Source: Bradyrhizobium yuanmingense
GTDB taxonomy: Bacteria; Pseudomonadota; Alphaproteobacteria; Rhizobiales; Xanthobacteraceae
NCBI RefSeq assembly: GCF_900094575.1
Contig: NZ_FMAE01000009.1
Span: 248,001 to 312,000 of the forward strand
Reading direction: 5' to 3'
DNA: 64,000 nt
The first letter of the stretch is position 1, and each line of letters starts with the position of its first letter. Below are positions 9,620 to 17,806 of this stretch, in pieces. The notes beneath the pieces are model-generated. The model was not told the DNA's origin and did not search any database. It saw only the letters and a program-made list of their open reading frames with translations. A program made the position numbers and the translations under genes.

Positions 9620-11977
9620 TCACCATTTGAACGCGGCCGAGATCTCGTAGGTGCGCGGCGCGCCCAGGAGGATCTGGTCCGGATAGAACGGATCGCCCCA
9701 GATCGCATAGCGCTTATCAGTGATGTTGCGGACACGGAAGGTCAGGCGGGCCTGGTCGACCGCATTGAACGCCGTCTTGGGGATGTCGACGAAGGCGTAG
9801 ACGTCGGCCACGGTGTAAGCCTTCATCGTCACGACGTTGGCGTCGGTGTTGTAGCGGTCGCCGACATGACGGCCGGTGATGCCAAGCTCCACCGGCCATG
9901 GTGTGAAGAAGCGATACGACGCGCCGGCATTGGCGACGATACGCGGCACGTTTGGCGGCGTGTTGCCGGAGAACGAGCCGCCGGCAAAATTGTAGTCGGC
10001 ATAGCGCGCATCGACATAGGCGATGTTGCCCCACAGCCGCAGCGGCTCGATCGGGCGTATCGAGGCGGCAAGCTCGACGCCTTTCGACTCCTGTCGTCCG
10101 GCGATGTTGAGTTGCATGCCGCCGGCGGCCGCATAGACGTTCTTGCGCAGGATGTCATAGGCCGAGAACGACCACTCCGCCCGATTGTCCCAGAACAGGT
10201 GCTTGACACCGGTCTCATAGGTGCGCGCGGTGGTCAGATCGAGCGGCTGGGTGGGCGAGAGCAGGAAGATGTTGTTGGCTGCGACGTCGGCGCCGGTGGC
10301 GTATTGGCTGAAGAAGGTCAGGCCGGGAACGGCCTCCCAGGTGTAGCCGATGCGGCCCGTCACCGGCGCCCAGTCTTTCCTGAATGGGAAGCCCACCTTC
10401 TCCACACCGTTCTTGTCGGTCGAGTTGCGGTCGAGCCCGATGTGCTCGACACGAAGGCCGCCGATCAGCGCGAAGCTGCGCGTCAGCTTGAGCCGGTCCT
10501 CGAATGACAGCGCCTCGTTGTCGATGCGCGCGGTCTGCTGCTGTGTCGTGAGCAAGCCGTAGAAACCGCGGTTGGGGTCGACCAGCGAAACGGAATCGCC
10601 GGGAAAGTTTGCCGCACCGGGCCTGACGAAATCGAGATAGCTCGACGACAGCGTCGTCACGAGCCGATTGTCGAAGCCCGCAATATTTGTATCCCAGATC
10701 AGGTCGGTGATGTTGCCGACCAGTCGCTGACTGTGGGCGACATAGAAACGCTCGCGATCGACCAGGTTCGTGGTGGAATTGAACGCCTCGATCTCGTTAT
10801 TGAACCAGGTCCGTTCCGCGCCATAGCCATAGGCCTGACTTTTCAGCGTGAGGTCAGGCGCGAGCTTCAGCTCGAAGCCGCCACGCAGCCACACTTCCTG
10901 CGCCACGTTGCGGTTATCGAGAACGTTGTAATTGGTGTTGAAGGTGCGGTCGTCGATGGTGACGGCACCGAGATTGGTTCCGTTGTAATTCGAGACGTAA
11001 TTGCCGGAGACGATCCCCGTCGTCGCATGCGAACCGCTGAAGGCCACCGGCACCAGCGGCGCGCCCCAATAGGCCTTCGAGCGGTCTTCGCGATATTCGA
11101 CCGCACCCCAGATCCTGAGGCTGTCGGAAACACGGTAGTTGAGCTGGCCGGACGTGCCGAACGTCTTGACATTGGTGTCATCGGCAAAGCCGTTGAGGGC
11201 GGAACGGCTGATGTCGAAGCGATAGTCCAGGCCTTGCACATTGGTGCTGCCGCCGGAGCCGTAATGGGCACGGAACGAGTTCAGCGAGTCCCAGGAGAAA
11301 TCGGCCTCGTTGCTGACAGCTCCGGTGTGCGGCTGCTTAGTGACGAAGTTGATCGCGCCGCCCGCGGCGCCCTCGCCCGAAATCAGCGAAGCCGGGCCCT
11401 TGAGGAATTCCACCGCTTCCAGATTGGCGGTATCCACGATCCGCGAGGTCATGTTCTGCGGACCGATCTTGATGCCGTTGTAGAGCGTGTTGATCTGGCT
11501 GTTGGTGAAGCCGCGCATCGAGAAGGCCGAAGGTTCGGCCGGGTTGTCGCCCGAGGTGACGCCGGCGGCGCCCTGCGCCACCTCGGACACGGTGCGATGG
11601 CCCTGCTCGCGCATGGTTTCGGCCGAGATCACCTCGACCGTCGCGGGCGTCTGCCGCACCGTCAGGCCGAGCCGCGAGGCGCTTTCGGCAACGGCATTGG
11701 TGTTGAGCGGCGTTTGCGGCGTCGAATCCGGCGTGACGGGTCTTGGCGCTGCGGATACAGCCGCCGGCCTGCGCGCTGCCGCGCGGCGCGCGCTCTGCGC
11801 CGTTCCTGCTGCCGGTTTGGCCGGCTTGCGGGCCTGGGCAGGCGACACCTCGACGGGTGGCAGCGACTCTCGGGCCTGCTGCGCCAGAGCGGCAGGCAGA
11901 CCGAGAACGGCAAAGGACGTGAACGCGGCGGAAACCAGCAGGACGCGGCGCGGTCGTGCGATACGGATGGAAGACAC
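9620..11977 (-). CDS. TonB-dependent siderophore-type outer-membrane receptor under B12 riboswitch
   Basis: A 785-aa outer-membrane receptor. A signal peptide spans about residues 1-32, ending near LGLPAALAQ, followed by a TonB-box-like LPPVEV. A low-complexity Ala/Pro/Arg linker runs to about residue 95. The plug then carries ASRLGLTVRQTPATVEVIS, FSMRGFTN and EFLKGPASLISGEGAAGGAIN, which are hallmarks of FhuA/FcuA-like siderophore receptors. The barrel ends in YEISAAFKW with a terminal aromatic. Translation starts at GTG (11975-11977) with GAGG upstream. At 785 aa it is much longer than classic BtuB (about 600 aa). The riboswitch upstream implies its substrate is linked to cobalamin status: a corrinoid or a cobalt chelate rather than iron. 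That assignment is inferred. Confidence 0.85.
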   Translation of the reverse strand: MSSIRIARPRRVLLVSAAFTSFAVLGLPAALAQQARESLPPVEVSPAQARKPAKPAAGTAQSARRAAARRPAAVSAAPRPVTPDSTPQTPLNTNAVAESASRLGLTVRQTPATVEVISAETMREQGHRTVSEVAQGAAGVTSGDNPAEPSAFSMRGFTNSQINTLYNGIKIGPQNMTSRIVDTANLEAVEFLKGPASLISGEGAAGGAINFVTKQPHTGAVSNEADFSWDSLNSFRAHYGSGGSTNVQGLDYRFDISRSALNGFADDTNVKTFGTSGQLNYRVSDSLRIWGAVEYREDRSKAYWGAPLVPVAFSGSHATTGIVSGNYVSNYNGTNLGAVTIDDRTFNTNYNVLDNRNVAQEVWLRGGFELKLAPDLTLKSQAYGYGAERTWFNNEIEAFNSTTNLVDRERFYVAHSQRLVGNITDLIWDTNIAGFDNRLVTTLSSSYLDFVRPGAANFPGDSVSLVDPNRGFYGLLTTQQQTARIDNEALSFEDRLKLTRSFALIGGLRVEHIGLDRNSTDKNGVEKVGFPFRKDWAPVTGRIGYTWEAVPGLTFFSQYATGADVAANNIFLLSPTQPLDLTTARTYETGVKHLFWDNRAEWSFSAYDILRKNVYAAAGGMQLNIAGRQESKGVELAASIRPIEPLRLWGNIAYVDARYADYNFAGGSFSGNTPPNVPRIVANAGASYRFFTPWPVELGITGRHVGDRYNTDANVVTMKAYTVADVYAFVDIPKTAFNAVDQARLTFRVRNITDKRYAIWGDPFYPDQILLGAPRTYEISAAFKW

Positions 11978-12103
11978 AGGTCTAAACCTCGGTATGACGT
12001 CAGTGGCACGTCACAGCGAACGAGGTCTCACCCTTGGCCTTGCAGCCGTCCGATGAAGCCGAATGTCTGTACTCCCCGACCGACATCTTCGCGTGTGACC
12101 ACG

Positions 12104-12256
12104 GCTGACGGCAGGTCTCCTGGCTCGCGGGTCGTGACCGCTTCGTCGCCTTCCCGGGACCGAGGACCCAGTGGCTCGTGACGAAGGATTCACCGCTTAC
12201 AGTTGCGGGGGCAGCCGCGGCATTAGGGACAATTTTCCCCGCACCGCATTCCCTTT
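12104..12256 (-). promoter_or_regulatory. cobalamin (AdoCbl) riboswitch upstream of TonB receptor
   Basis: On the minus strand the conserved order is intact: GGGAATGCGGTGC at the 5' end, then GCCCCCGCAACTGTAAGCGG (12193-12212), GCCACTGG around 12169-12175, GGGAAGGCG, and the B12 box GAGCCAGGAGACCTGCC (12110-12126). About 130 bases separate the aptamer from the receptor start, enough for an expression platform, although I could not identify a clear terminator there. It faces the receptor/PepSY pair and is divergent from the phosphatase gene. Confidence 0.92.
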
Positions 12257-12367
12257 TCATTCCCTCTCGGGAAAACCGTCGCAAGCATCTAGGATTACCA
12301 TCAAGACAGAGTCAATGTGCCAGTTGCGGCGTTGTGGCCACATTCGCCAACTTCCCTGGAGATGAGC

Positions 12368-12940
12368 ATGGAAGGCGAGACCTTCCTTTGGTTGATCAGG
12401 CATGCGGCCGTCGCGGGCGTGGCCGGGACGATCCATGCAGTCGATGCGCAGGCCGACCTCGGCGATCACGCCGCATTGACGGCCCTGAGGCGGCGCTTGC
12501 CCGCGGATGTCGCCGGCTATGCCAGCCCGTCGCGGCGCACGGTTGAGACGGCACGCGCGTTGGGACTCGAACCGGAGTTGGTCAGCGAATTCGGCGAGCA
12601 GGATTTCGGCGGTTGGACCGGCCATCGGCATGACGAGCTCGCCGCGACCGGCGGCGAGGCCTACGCGCAGGTCTGGCGCGATCCCGCGCACGGACGGCCG
12701 CCGAATGGCGAAAGCTTTGCGGATCAGGTCGCGCGCGTTCGCCTCGGCCTGTCGCAGATTGGCGGAGGCTCCGCGGCACTGGTCGTCCATTCCGGCACCA
12801 TCCGCGCTGCGCTCTGCATCGCGCTCGATCTCACACCGGAAGCCGCACTGCGCTTCGTGATCGATCCGCTGTCGCTGACCCGGATCGACCGGCTCGCAGG
12901 CGGCTGGCGCGTCGTCTACGTCAATCAGCGGGTCAGCTAG
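12368..12940 (+). CDS. histidine phosphatase family protein, probable alpha-ribazole phosphatase
   Basis: A 190-aa enzyme of the phosphoglycerate-mutase-like superfamily. The catalytic Arg11-His12 pair lies in LWLIRHAAV, the acidic residue in FGEQDFGGW, and the second histidine in LVVHSGTIRA. The ATG at 12368 is chosen because GGAG ends six bases before it; another ATG at 12362 is too close to that site. It ends convergently with cobT, overlapping by 8 bases. Beside cobT, the likely role is dephosphorylation of alpha-ribazole phosphate or adenosylcobalamin 5'-phosphate (Salmonella CobC function). It lacks any feature unique to that activity, so a general phosphatase remains possible. Confidence 0.78.
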   Translation: MEGETFLWLIRHAAVAGVAGTIHAVDAQADLGDHAALTALRRRLPADVAGYASPSRRTVETARALGLEPELVSEFGEQDFGGWTGHRHDELAATGGEAYAQVWRDPAHGRPPNGESFADQVARVRLGLSQIGGGSAALVVHSGTIRAALCIALDLTPEAALRFVIDPLSLTRIDRLAGGWRVVYVNQRVS

Positions 12941-13985
12941 GCCGATCCGGTACGTTGGCCTGCGCGAACGTCGCCATGCCGTTATGAAGTGCGCAGGCCG
13001 AGCGGACCAGCGGCAGCGCGATCGCGGCACCCGATCCCTCGCCGAGCCTGAGATCGAGGCTGATCAGCGGCTGCACGTTCAGCGCGCGCAACACCAGCCG
13101 ATGTCCCTGCTCCGCCGATTGGTGCGAGGGCAACAGGATCGGCTGGCACGACGGGTTGAGGCGCGCCGCCGCCAGCGCCGCCACCGAGACGATGAAGCCG
13201 TCGATCAACACGGGAATGCGGGCTTGCGCGGCCGCGATGATCGCGCCCGAGATCGCCGCGATTTCGAGGCCACCGACCGCGCACAGGATCTTCTCGACCG
13301 AGGCTCCGGCAACGCCGTGGCGCGCGATGGCCGCATCGATCACCCGCGCCTTGTGCGCGCGGCCGGCCACATCGACGCCGGTGCCGCTGCCCGCGATCTC
13401 CTCGGCGCTCACAGCAAGCAGGCCCGCAGCAATCGCCGCCGACGTCGTGGTATTGCCGATCCCCATCTCACCGAAGATCAACAGATCAGGCCGGCCAGCC
13501 TCGGCGCGCGCCACCGCGCGCTGGCCGGCCTCGAAGGCGAAAGCCAATTCCGCCGGCGTGAGCGCGGCCTCGACACTGAAGTCGCGCGTGCCGCTGCGCG
13601 GCTTGTCGGTGACGATTCCCGCCATCTGCGCCTCGGCCAGCGTGCCGGCGTCGACCACCTCGAGGCTCGAACCCAGCTCGCGCGCCAGCACCGAGATCGC
13701 CGCGCCTCCCGAGGCAAAATTCGCCATCATCGCGATGGTGACGGCTTGCGGATAGGCCGACACGCCCTGCGCGACGATGCCGTGGTCGCCGGCGAAGATG
13801 ATGATCGGCACCCGCGCGGCGCGCGGTTGCTCGGTGGCCTGCAGGCCCGCAAGCTCGATTGCGAGCTGCTCGAGCCGGCCGAGCGCGCCGGTCGGCTTAG
13901 TCAGTTGCGCCTGCCGCGCAATGGCCGCCTCGCGATGAACAGCGGAGACCTCGGGGCAGTTCTGATAAACCCATTCGGGAAGCAT
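12933..13985 (-). CDS. cobT: nicotinate-nucleotide--dimethylbenzimidazole phosphoribosyltransferase
   Basis: A 350-aa enzyme that makes alpha-ribazole phosphate from nicotinate mononucleotide and dimethylbenzimidazole for the lower ligand (CobU in P. denitrificans naming). Motifs seen include KPTGALGRLE near residue 30, FAGDHGI at 64-70, FGEMGIGNTT at 171-180, and Glu316 in LGEGSGAA, the expected catalytic base. The ATG at 13985 is chosen because the family begins shortly before the LTKPTGALG segment and the start lies 5 bases after the cobF stop. It is the last gene of the cbiM-cobF-cobT unit. It ends convergently with the phosphatase, sharing 8 bases. Confidence 0.93.
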   Translation of the reverse strand: MLPEWVYQNCPEVSAVHREAAIARQAQLTKPTGALGRLEQLAIELAGLQATEQPRAARVPIIIFAGDHGIVAQGVSAYPQAVTIAMMANFASGGAAISVLARELGSSLEVVDAGTLAEAQMAGIVTDKPRSGTRDFSVEAALTPAELAFAFEAGQRAVARAEAGRPDLLIFGEMGIGNTTTSAAIAAGLLAVSAEEIAGSGTGVDVAGRAHKARVIDAAIARHGVAGASVEKILCAVGGLEIAAISGAIIAAAQARIPVLIDGFIVSVAALAAARLNPSCQPILLPSHQSAEQGHRLVLRALNVQPLISLDLRLGEGSGAAIALPLVRSACALHNGMATFAQANVPDRPS

Positions 13986-13990
13986 GCTGC

Positions 13991-14740
13991 TCAACGCCTG
14001 CGTTTGATGATGTAGCTGTCCATGATCCAGCCGTGCCGCTCGCGCGCCTCTTGCCGCAACGCGACGATGCGCGGGCCGACCTCGGCCAGCGCGCCGGACA
14101 TGATGATCTGATCGGGCATGCCGAGATAGGCCCCCCACCAGATGTGAAGCCCGGCCGGATCCAGCGACTGGAACGCCGTGCCGCCATCGAGCATCACGAC
14201 GACGGTATCGACGCCCTGCGGCCAGCCGCCTTCGCGCAAGCGCCGCCCCGTCGTGACCAGGAACGGCTCGCCGATGTCGTTGAGCGGCAGCGCATGCGCC
14301 GCGCACAGCGCCTGGATCGAAGTGATCCCAGGCACGACTTCGATTGTCGGCAATGGGTCGAGCCGCCGCGCAATGCGCAGCGAAGAATCATAGAGCGAAG
14401 GATCGCCCCAGATCAGCAGCGCGACCTTGCCCTCATCTTCGAGATGCCCAGCGATCGTCTGCGACCAAATCGCGGCCACCGCATCGTGCCAATCGTCGAC
14501 GCCCTTGCGGTAGTCCGCCTCGGTCGCATCGCGCACGGGAAGATCGAATTCGGCGATGCGCGTCGTTTTGTTGGTGAGCACACCGGCGCAGATCGTTCGC
14601 CTGAGATCGGCGAGATCGGATTTCGCAGTCCCCTTGCGCGGGATCAGGATGAGATCGGCGGCGTTGATGGCGTCAACGGCGGCGCGCGTGAGCTGCGCGG
14701 GATCGCCGCAACCGATGCCGATCAGGGAGAGCGTTAGCAT
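13991..14740 (-). CDS. cobF: precorrin-6A synthase (deacetylating)
   Basis: A 249-aa SAM-dependent methyltransferase of the CobF type. It methylates C1 of precorrin-5 with loss of acetate, yielding precorrin-6A, a step specific to the aerobic route. The N-terminus LSLIGIGCGDPAQLT is the tetrapyrrole methylase signature, followed by LILIPRKGTAKSDL and the SAM-site segments IWGDPSLYDS and VVPGITSIQAL. The ATG at 14740 is preferred over an in-frame upstream start at 14764, which would add eight residues not typical of the family. It lies 45 bases after cbiM and 5 before cobT. Confidence 0.93.
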   Translation of the reverse strand: MLTLSLIGIGCGDPAQLTRAAVDAINAADLILIPRKGTAKSDLADLRRTICAGVLTNKTTRIAEFDLPVRDATEADYRKGVDDWHDAVAAIWSQTIAGHLEDEGKVALLIWGDPSLYDSSLRIARRLDPLPTIEVVPGITSIQALCAAHALPLNDIGEPFLVTTGRRLREGGWPQGVDTVVVMLDGGTAFQSLDPAGLHIWWGAYLGMPDQIIMSGALAEVGPRIVALRQEARERHGWIMDSYIIKRRR

Positions 14741-14785
14741 CGCGAGCGCGATGGGCGGCCACACCGGTCGCCCATCGCTGATCTC

Positions 14786-15463
14786 TTACGCCGCGTTGTG
14801 CAGGCGCGGGGTGACGAGGCCGGGCGCGGTGACGCCGCGCAGCGACTTCGCCAGCGCCAGCACCGCGAGATCGGCGAGCGGTTCGATCACGATCACCAGC
14901 GCATAAGCGGCAGCGAACGTCCCGACGCTGGCGAGGTTGCTCATCGCGAAGCCGGAGCCATAGAGCGCCCAGAACGCCACCCAGGCGATCACGCCGGCCT
15001 GATAAGTCGTCGACAGCGCCAGCGCCTGACCGTACTTCAAATCGACATAGGCGGTGTTGCGGGCAATGATCCGCTTGGCGATCGCCTGGATCGCGAACAG
15101 CGGCACCAGAAGCGTGGTGACGTTCATGCCGTATTGCGGCAGATCGACTGGCTCCAGCAGCATGCCCTGAAGCAGCAGGCCAAATGCAAGGCCGAAGGCG
15201 GCGGGCGCAGCACCAAAGAGCAGGAACAAGGTCGAGCCGAGGATGAAGTGCACCTCTGATACCCCAACCGGGAAGTGCGGCAGGATCTCGAAGAAGACGA
15301 AGACGAGAGCGGTGGTGGCCAGTGTCCGCGCCGCGAACGAGCCGGCGCCCTGCTCGCGCACGGTCTCGACCGCGAGCTTCAAGGCAACGCCGCCTGCGGC
15401 GATGCCGGTTGCGTAACTCAACACGAGCTTGGCGCCCGTCACGATCCCGGGTTCGATATGCAT
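14786..15463 (-). CDS. cbiM: CbiM-like cobalt transport permease (ECF substrate-binding component)
   Basis: A 225-aa integral membrane protein starting MHIEPG. CbiM/NikM proteins use the amino-terminal Met1-His2 as metal ligands together with a later His, here matched by His72 in VSEVHFILGS. Six or more hydrophobic segments are visible, including TLATTALVFVFFEI, STLFLLFGAAPAAFGLAFG and VGTFAAAYALVIVIEPL. It sits directly behind a cobalamin riboswitch and ahead of cobF and cobT, which strongly suggests cobalt uptake. No CbiN, CbiQ or CbiO energising subunit is encoded nearby, so it either acts alone or borrows modules encoded elsewhere. Nickel is a less likely substrate given the context. Confidence 0.85.
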   Translation of the reverse strand: MHIEPGIVTGAKLVLSYATGIAAGGVALKLAVETVREQGAGSFAARTLATTALVFVFFEILPHFPVGVSEVHFILGSTLFLLFGAAPAAFGLAFGLLLQGMLLEPVDLPQYGMNVTTLLVPLFAIQAIAKRIIARNTAYVDLKYGQALALSTTYQAGVIAWVAFWALYGSGFAMSNLASVGTFAAAYALVIVIEPLADLAVLALAKSLRGVTAPGLVTPRLHNAA

Positions 15464-15509
15464 GGCTCAATTCCTTTCCGCCGTCACACCCGACGGCCTT
15501 GGCCTCAAA

Positions 15510-15668
15510 ACGTGCACGGCCGGTCTCCTGGCTCGCGGTTCACTGGGTTCTCCGGCCTTCCCGGACCTTGCGGTCCAGTGGCGGTTCGGAGCCCCTCACC
15601 GCTTACAGTCGCGGGGGCGGCTGGGGTTTAGGGCGCCGCAACTGGGTCCGCCCATCCCCATTCCCGAT
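15510..15668 (-). promoter_or_regulatory. cobalamin riboswitch upstream of cbiM-cobF-cobT
   Basis: Read on the minus strand: GGGAATGGGG at the 5' end, GCCCCCGCGACTGTAAGCGG (about 15599-15619), GCCACTGG near 15576-15582, GGGAAGGCCGG, and GCGAGCCAGGAGACCGGCC at the 3' end (about 15516-15534). This matches the AdoCbl aptamer layout. The aptamer ends about 47 bases before the cbiM start, so control may be on translation initiation. It lies between the cobA stop and cbiM, so it separates two minus-strand cob units. Confidence 0.92.
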
Positions 15669-15764
15669 TATGCTCCGGCGCTTTGCGCCGCGTCGAGCAC
15701 CATGCCGCTCTTGTGTGCCCCTTTCGCATCGCGGGCGTCAAGGGGCGAACCGCTGCCGGAGCCG

Positions 15765-16496
15765 TCATGCCGGATATTCTCCCGCCAGCGCGCCGAACAG
15801 GATGACGGCCGCAGTGGAAGCGGCGCCGCCGCGCCCAAGCTGCTCGGCGAGCTCGGCAATCGTGGTGCGGACCAGCCGCTCGTCAGGTCGCCCGAGAGAT
15901 TCGGCGAACAGCGCCGGGGTGCTGGGCGCAAGGCCGTGCGCGATCAATTTTGCGGCAAGCGCCGGAAAGGTGCGCCGGCCCATATAGACCACGGTCGTGG
16001 CCTCGGGGTCGGCCAGTGCCGCCCAATTCAGATTGGGCGGCAGCTCGCCGGTGACGTCAGCGCCGGTGATGAACTGCACCCGGCGGGAGGTATGCCGGCG
16101 GGTCAGGGGAATGCCGGCCTGGGCGGCGGCGACACAGGCGGAGGTGACGCCGGGAACGATCTCGTAGCCGATGCCGGCTTCGCGCAGCGTCTCGATCTCC
16201 TCCTCGAGCCGGCCGAAAATGCCGGCATCGCCGGACTTGAGCCGCACCACGCGCGCACCGGTTGCGGCATAGTCGACCAGGAGACGGTTGACGTGGTGCT
16301 GCTTGGTCGAAGGACGCCCGGCCCGCTTTCCCACCGCGACGAGATTGGCGCCGGGCCGGGCGAGATCGAGGATCGCGCCGGAGGCAAGATCGTCATAAAG
16401 CACGACGTCGGCCTCGCGCAGCCGCGTGGCGCCCTTCACCGTGAGGAGCTCGGGATCGCCCGGACCGGCGGAAACGAAAGAGACAAAACCGCTCAC
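15765..16496 (-). CDS. cobA: uroporphyrinogen-III C-methyltransferase
   Basis: A 243-aa single-domain SUMT that transfers two methyl groups from SAM to uroporphyrinogen III, giving precorrin-2, the entry step of the pathway. Visible motifs are VSAGPGDPELLTVKG at the N-terminus, the VVLYDDLAS segment, RLKSGDAGIFGR, and VPGVTSACVAAAQAGIPLT. It lacks a CysG-type dehydrogenase/chelatase extension, so it is not a sirohaem fusion enzyme. It overlaps cobB by 4 bases and is the last gene of the cobL-E-M-B-A unit; a riboswitch for the next unit lies just beyond it. Confidence 0.93.
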   Translation of the reverse strand: MSGFVSFVSAGPGDPELLTVKGATRLREADVVLYDDLASGAILDLARPGANLVAVGKRAGRPSTKQHHVNRLLVDYAATGARVVRLKSGDAGIFGRLEEEIETLREAGIGYEIVPGVTSACVAAAQAGIPLTRRHTSRRVQFITGADVTGELPPNLNWAALADPEATTVVYMGRRTFPALAAKLIAHGLAPSTPALFAESLGRPDERLVRTTIAELAEQLGRGGAASTAAVILFGALAGEYPA

Positions 16497-17806
16497 CGGT
16501 CCTCCGCGATCAGATGGAAGAACGTGCCGGTGGCATGGCCACGGCGCGAGCCGGTTTCGGCAATGACCGCGCCGGTGGCATCGTGCACGACCGCGAGCGG
16601 CGTATCAGGCTGGGCGAGGATGGTCGAATAGTGGAACTCGTGGCCGCGCAGGCGCGCGCCAGGCTGATGCCCCGGCATCGGCGCAGCCAGTTCAGCAAGA
16701 CGATAGCCGAGATGCATGCGGCGCTTGGCAAAGCTGGTCTCGAGGCCAAGCAGCCCCGCCATCTCATGGCTGATACCGTCGGCGTCGGTCAGGCCTGCGC
16801 CCAGCACCATATAGCCTCCGCATTCGCCATGCACCGGCCGCGTCTCGGCGAAAGCGCGCAGGCCGCTGCGAAAGCGCGCATTGGCCGCGATCTTTCCTGC
16901 ATGAAGCTCGGGATAGCCGCCGGGCAGCCAACACACGTTGGCGCTCGCATCGGGCGCTTCATCGGCCAGCGGCGAGAACGGCACGATCTCGGCGCCCGCC
17001 GCGCGCCAGGCTTCCAGCATATGCGGATAGACGAACGAGAACGCCGCATCGCGCGCCAGCGCGATGCGCTGGCCGGGCGGCCTCACGTTCAAGCCGTTCG
17101 CCACAGTTTGCGGCGACCATTGGCCTGCCGAGTGGAGCACCGCATCGAGATCGACGTGCTCGGCGACAAAGCGCGCGGCCTCGTCGATCAGCTTGCCGAT
17201 CTCGGCCTGCTCCTCGGCCTGCACGAGACCGAGATGCCGCTTCGGCAGGCTGATCTCGGCATGGCGCGGCAGCGCGCCGAACACTTTGATACCGGCCTCG
17301 TTCAGCGCGCGCCGCACCAGATCCTCATGGCGCGGGCTGGCGACGCGATTGAGCACGACGCCCGCAAGGCGCACGCCGGCGCGGTAATCGCGAAGGCCGC
17401 CGGCGATCGCTGCCGCAGTCTGCGCCTGGCCGGAGGGATCGATCACCAGAACCACCGGCCAACCCAGCATCTCCGCGATATCAGCGGTCGCTCCCGTGCC
17501 GGAGACACCGCGCGCAGCGACACCGTCGAACAGGCCCATCGATCCCTCGGCGAGCACGACATCTGCATCGCCGCCACGGCTGACGAGATGCGCGATGGTG
17601 CTGCGATCCATCGCCCAGCTGTCGACGTTGACCGAGGCGCGTTCCGTGGCCGCGGCGTGGAAGGCGGGATCGATATAGTCGGGGCCGCTCTTGAAGCACT
17701 GCACGTTCAAGCCGCGCTTGCGCCAGGCGCGGGCGAGCGCCAGCGTCAGCGTCGTCTTGCCGACGCCGGAGGCCGGCGCGGAGATGACAAGGCTCGCCGG
17801 CATCAC
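16493..17806 (-). CDS. cobB: hydrogenobyrinic (cobyrinic) acid a,c-diamide synthase
   Basis: A 437-aa ATP- and glutamine-dependent amidotransferase that amidates the a and c side chains of the corrin ring. The N-terminal dethiobiotin-synthetase-like domain carries the P-loop SGVGKTT at 13-19. The C-terminal class I glutaminase-like domain has its nucleophile Cys329 in VHGECGGYMVLG. The CFKSGPDYIDP segment near residue 38 is characteristic. It overlaps cobM and cobA by 4 bases each, so the genes are translationally coupled. Confidence 0.94.
   Translation of the reverse strand: MMPASLVISAPASGVGKTTLTLALARAWRKRGLNVQCFKSGPDYIDPAFHAAATERASVNVDSWAMDRSTIAHLVSRGGDADVVLAEGSMGLFDGVAARGVSGTGATADIAEMLGWPVVLVIDPSGQAQTAAAIAGGLRDYRAGVRLAGVVLNRVASPRHEDLVRRALNEAGIKVFGALPRHAEISLPKRHLGLVQAEEQAEIGKLIDEAARFVAEHVDLDAVLHSAGQWSPQTVANGLNVRPPGQRIALARDAAFSFVYPHMLEAWRAAGAEIVPFSPLADEAPDASANVCWLPGGYPELHAGKIAANARFRSGLRAFAETRPVHGECGGYMVLGAGLTDADGISHEMAGLLGLETSFAKRRMHLGYRLAELAAPMPGHQPGARLRGHEFHYSTILAQPDTPLAVVHDATGAVIAETGSRRGHATGTFFHLIAEDR

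Noticed and set aside
12000..12284. Minus-strand open frame crossing the first riboswitch
   Set aside because: It is a translation of the aptamer itself, with conserved RNA elements instead of codons.
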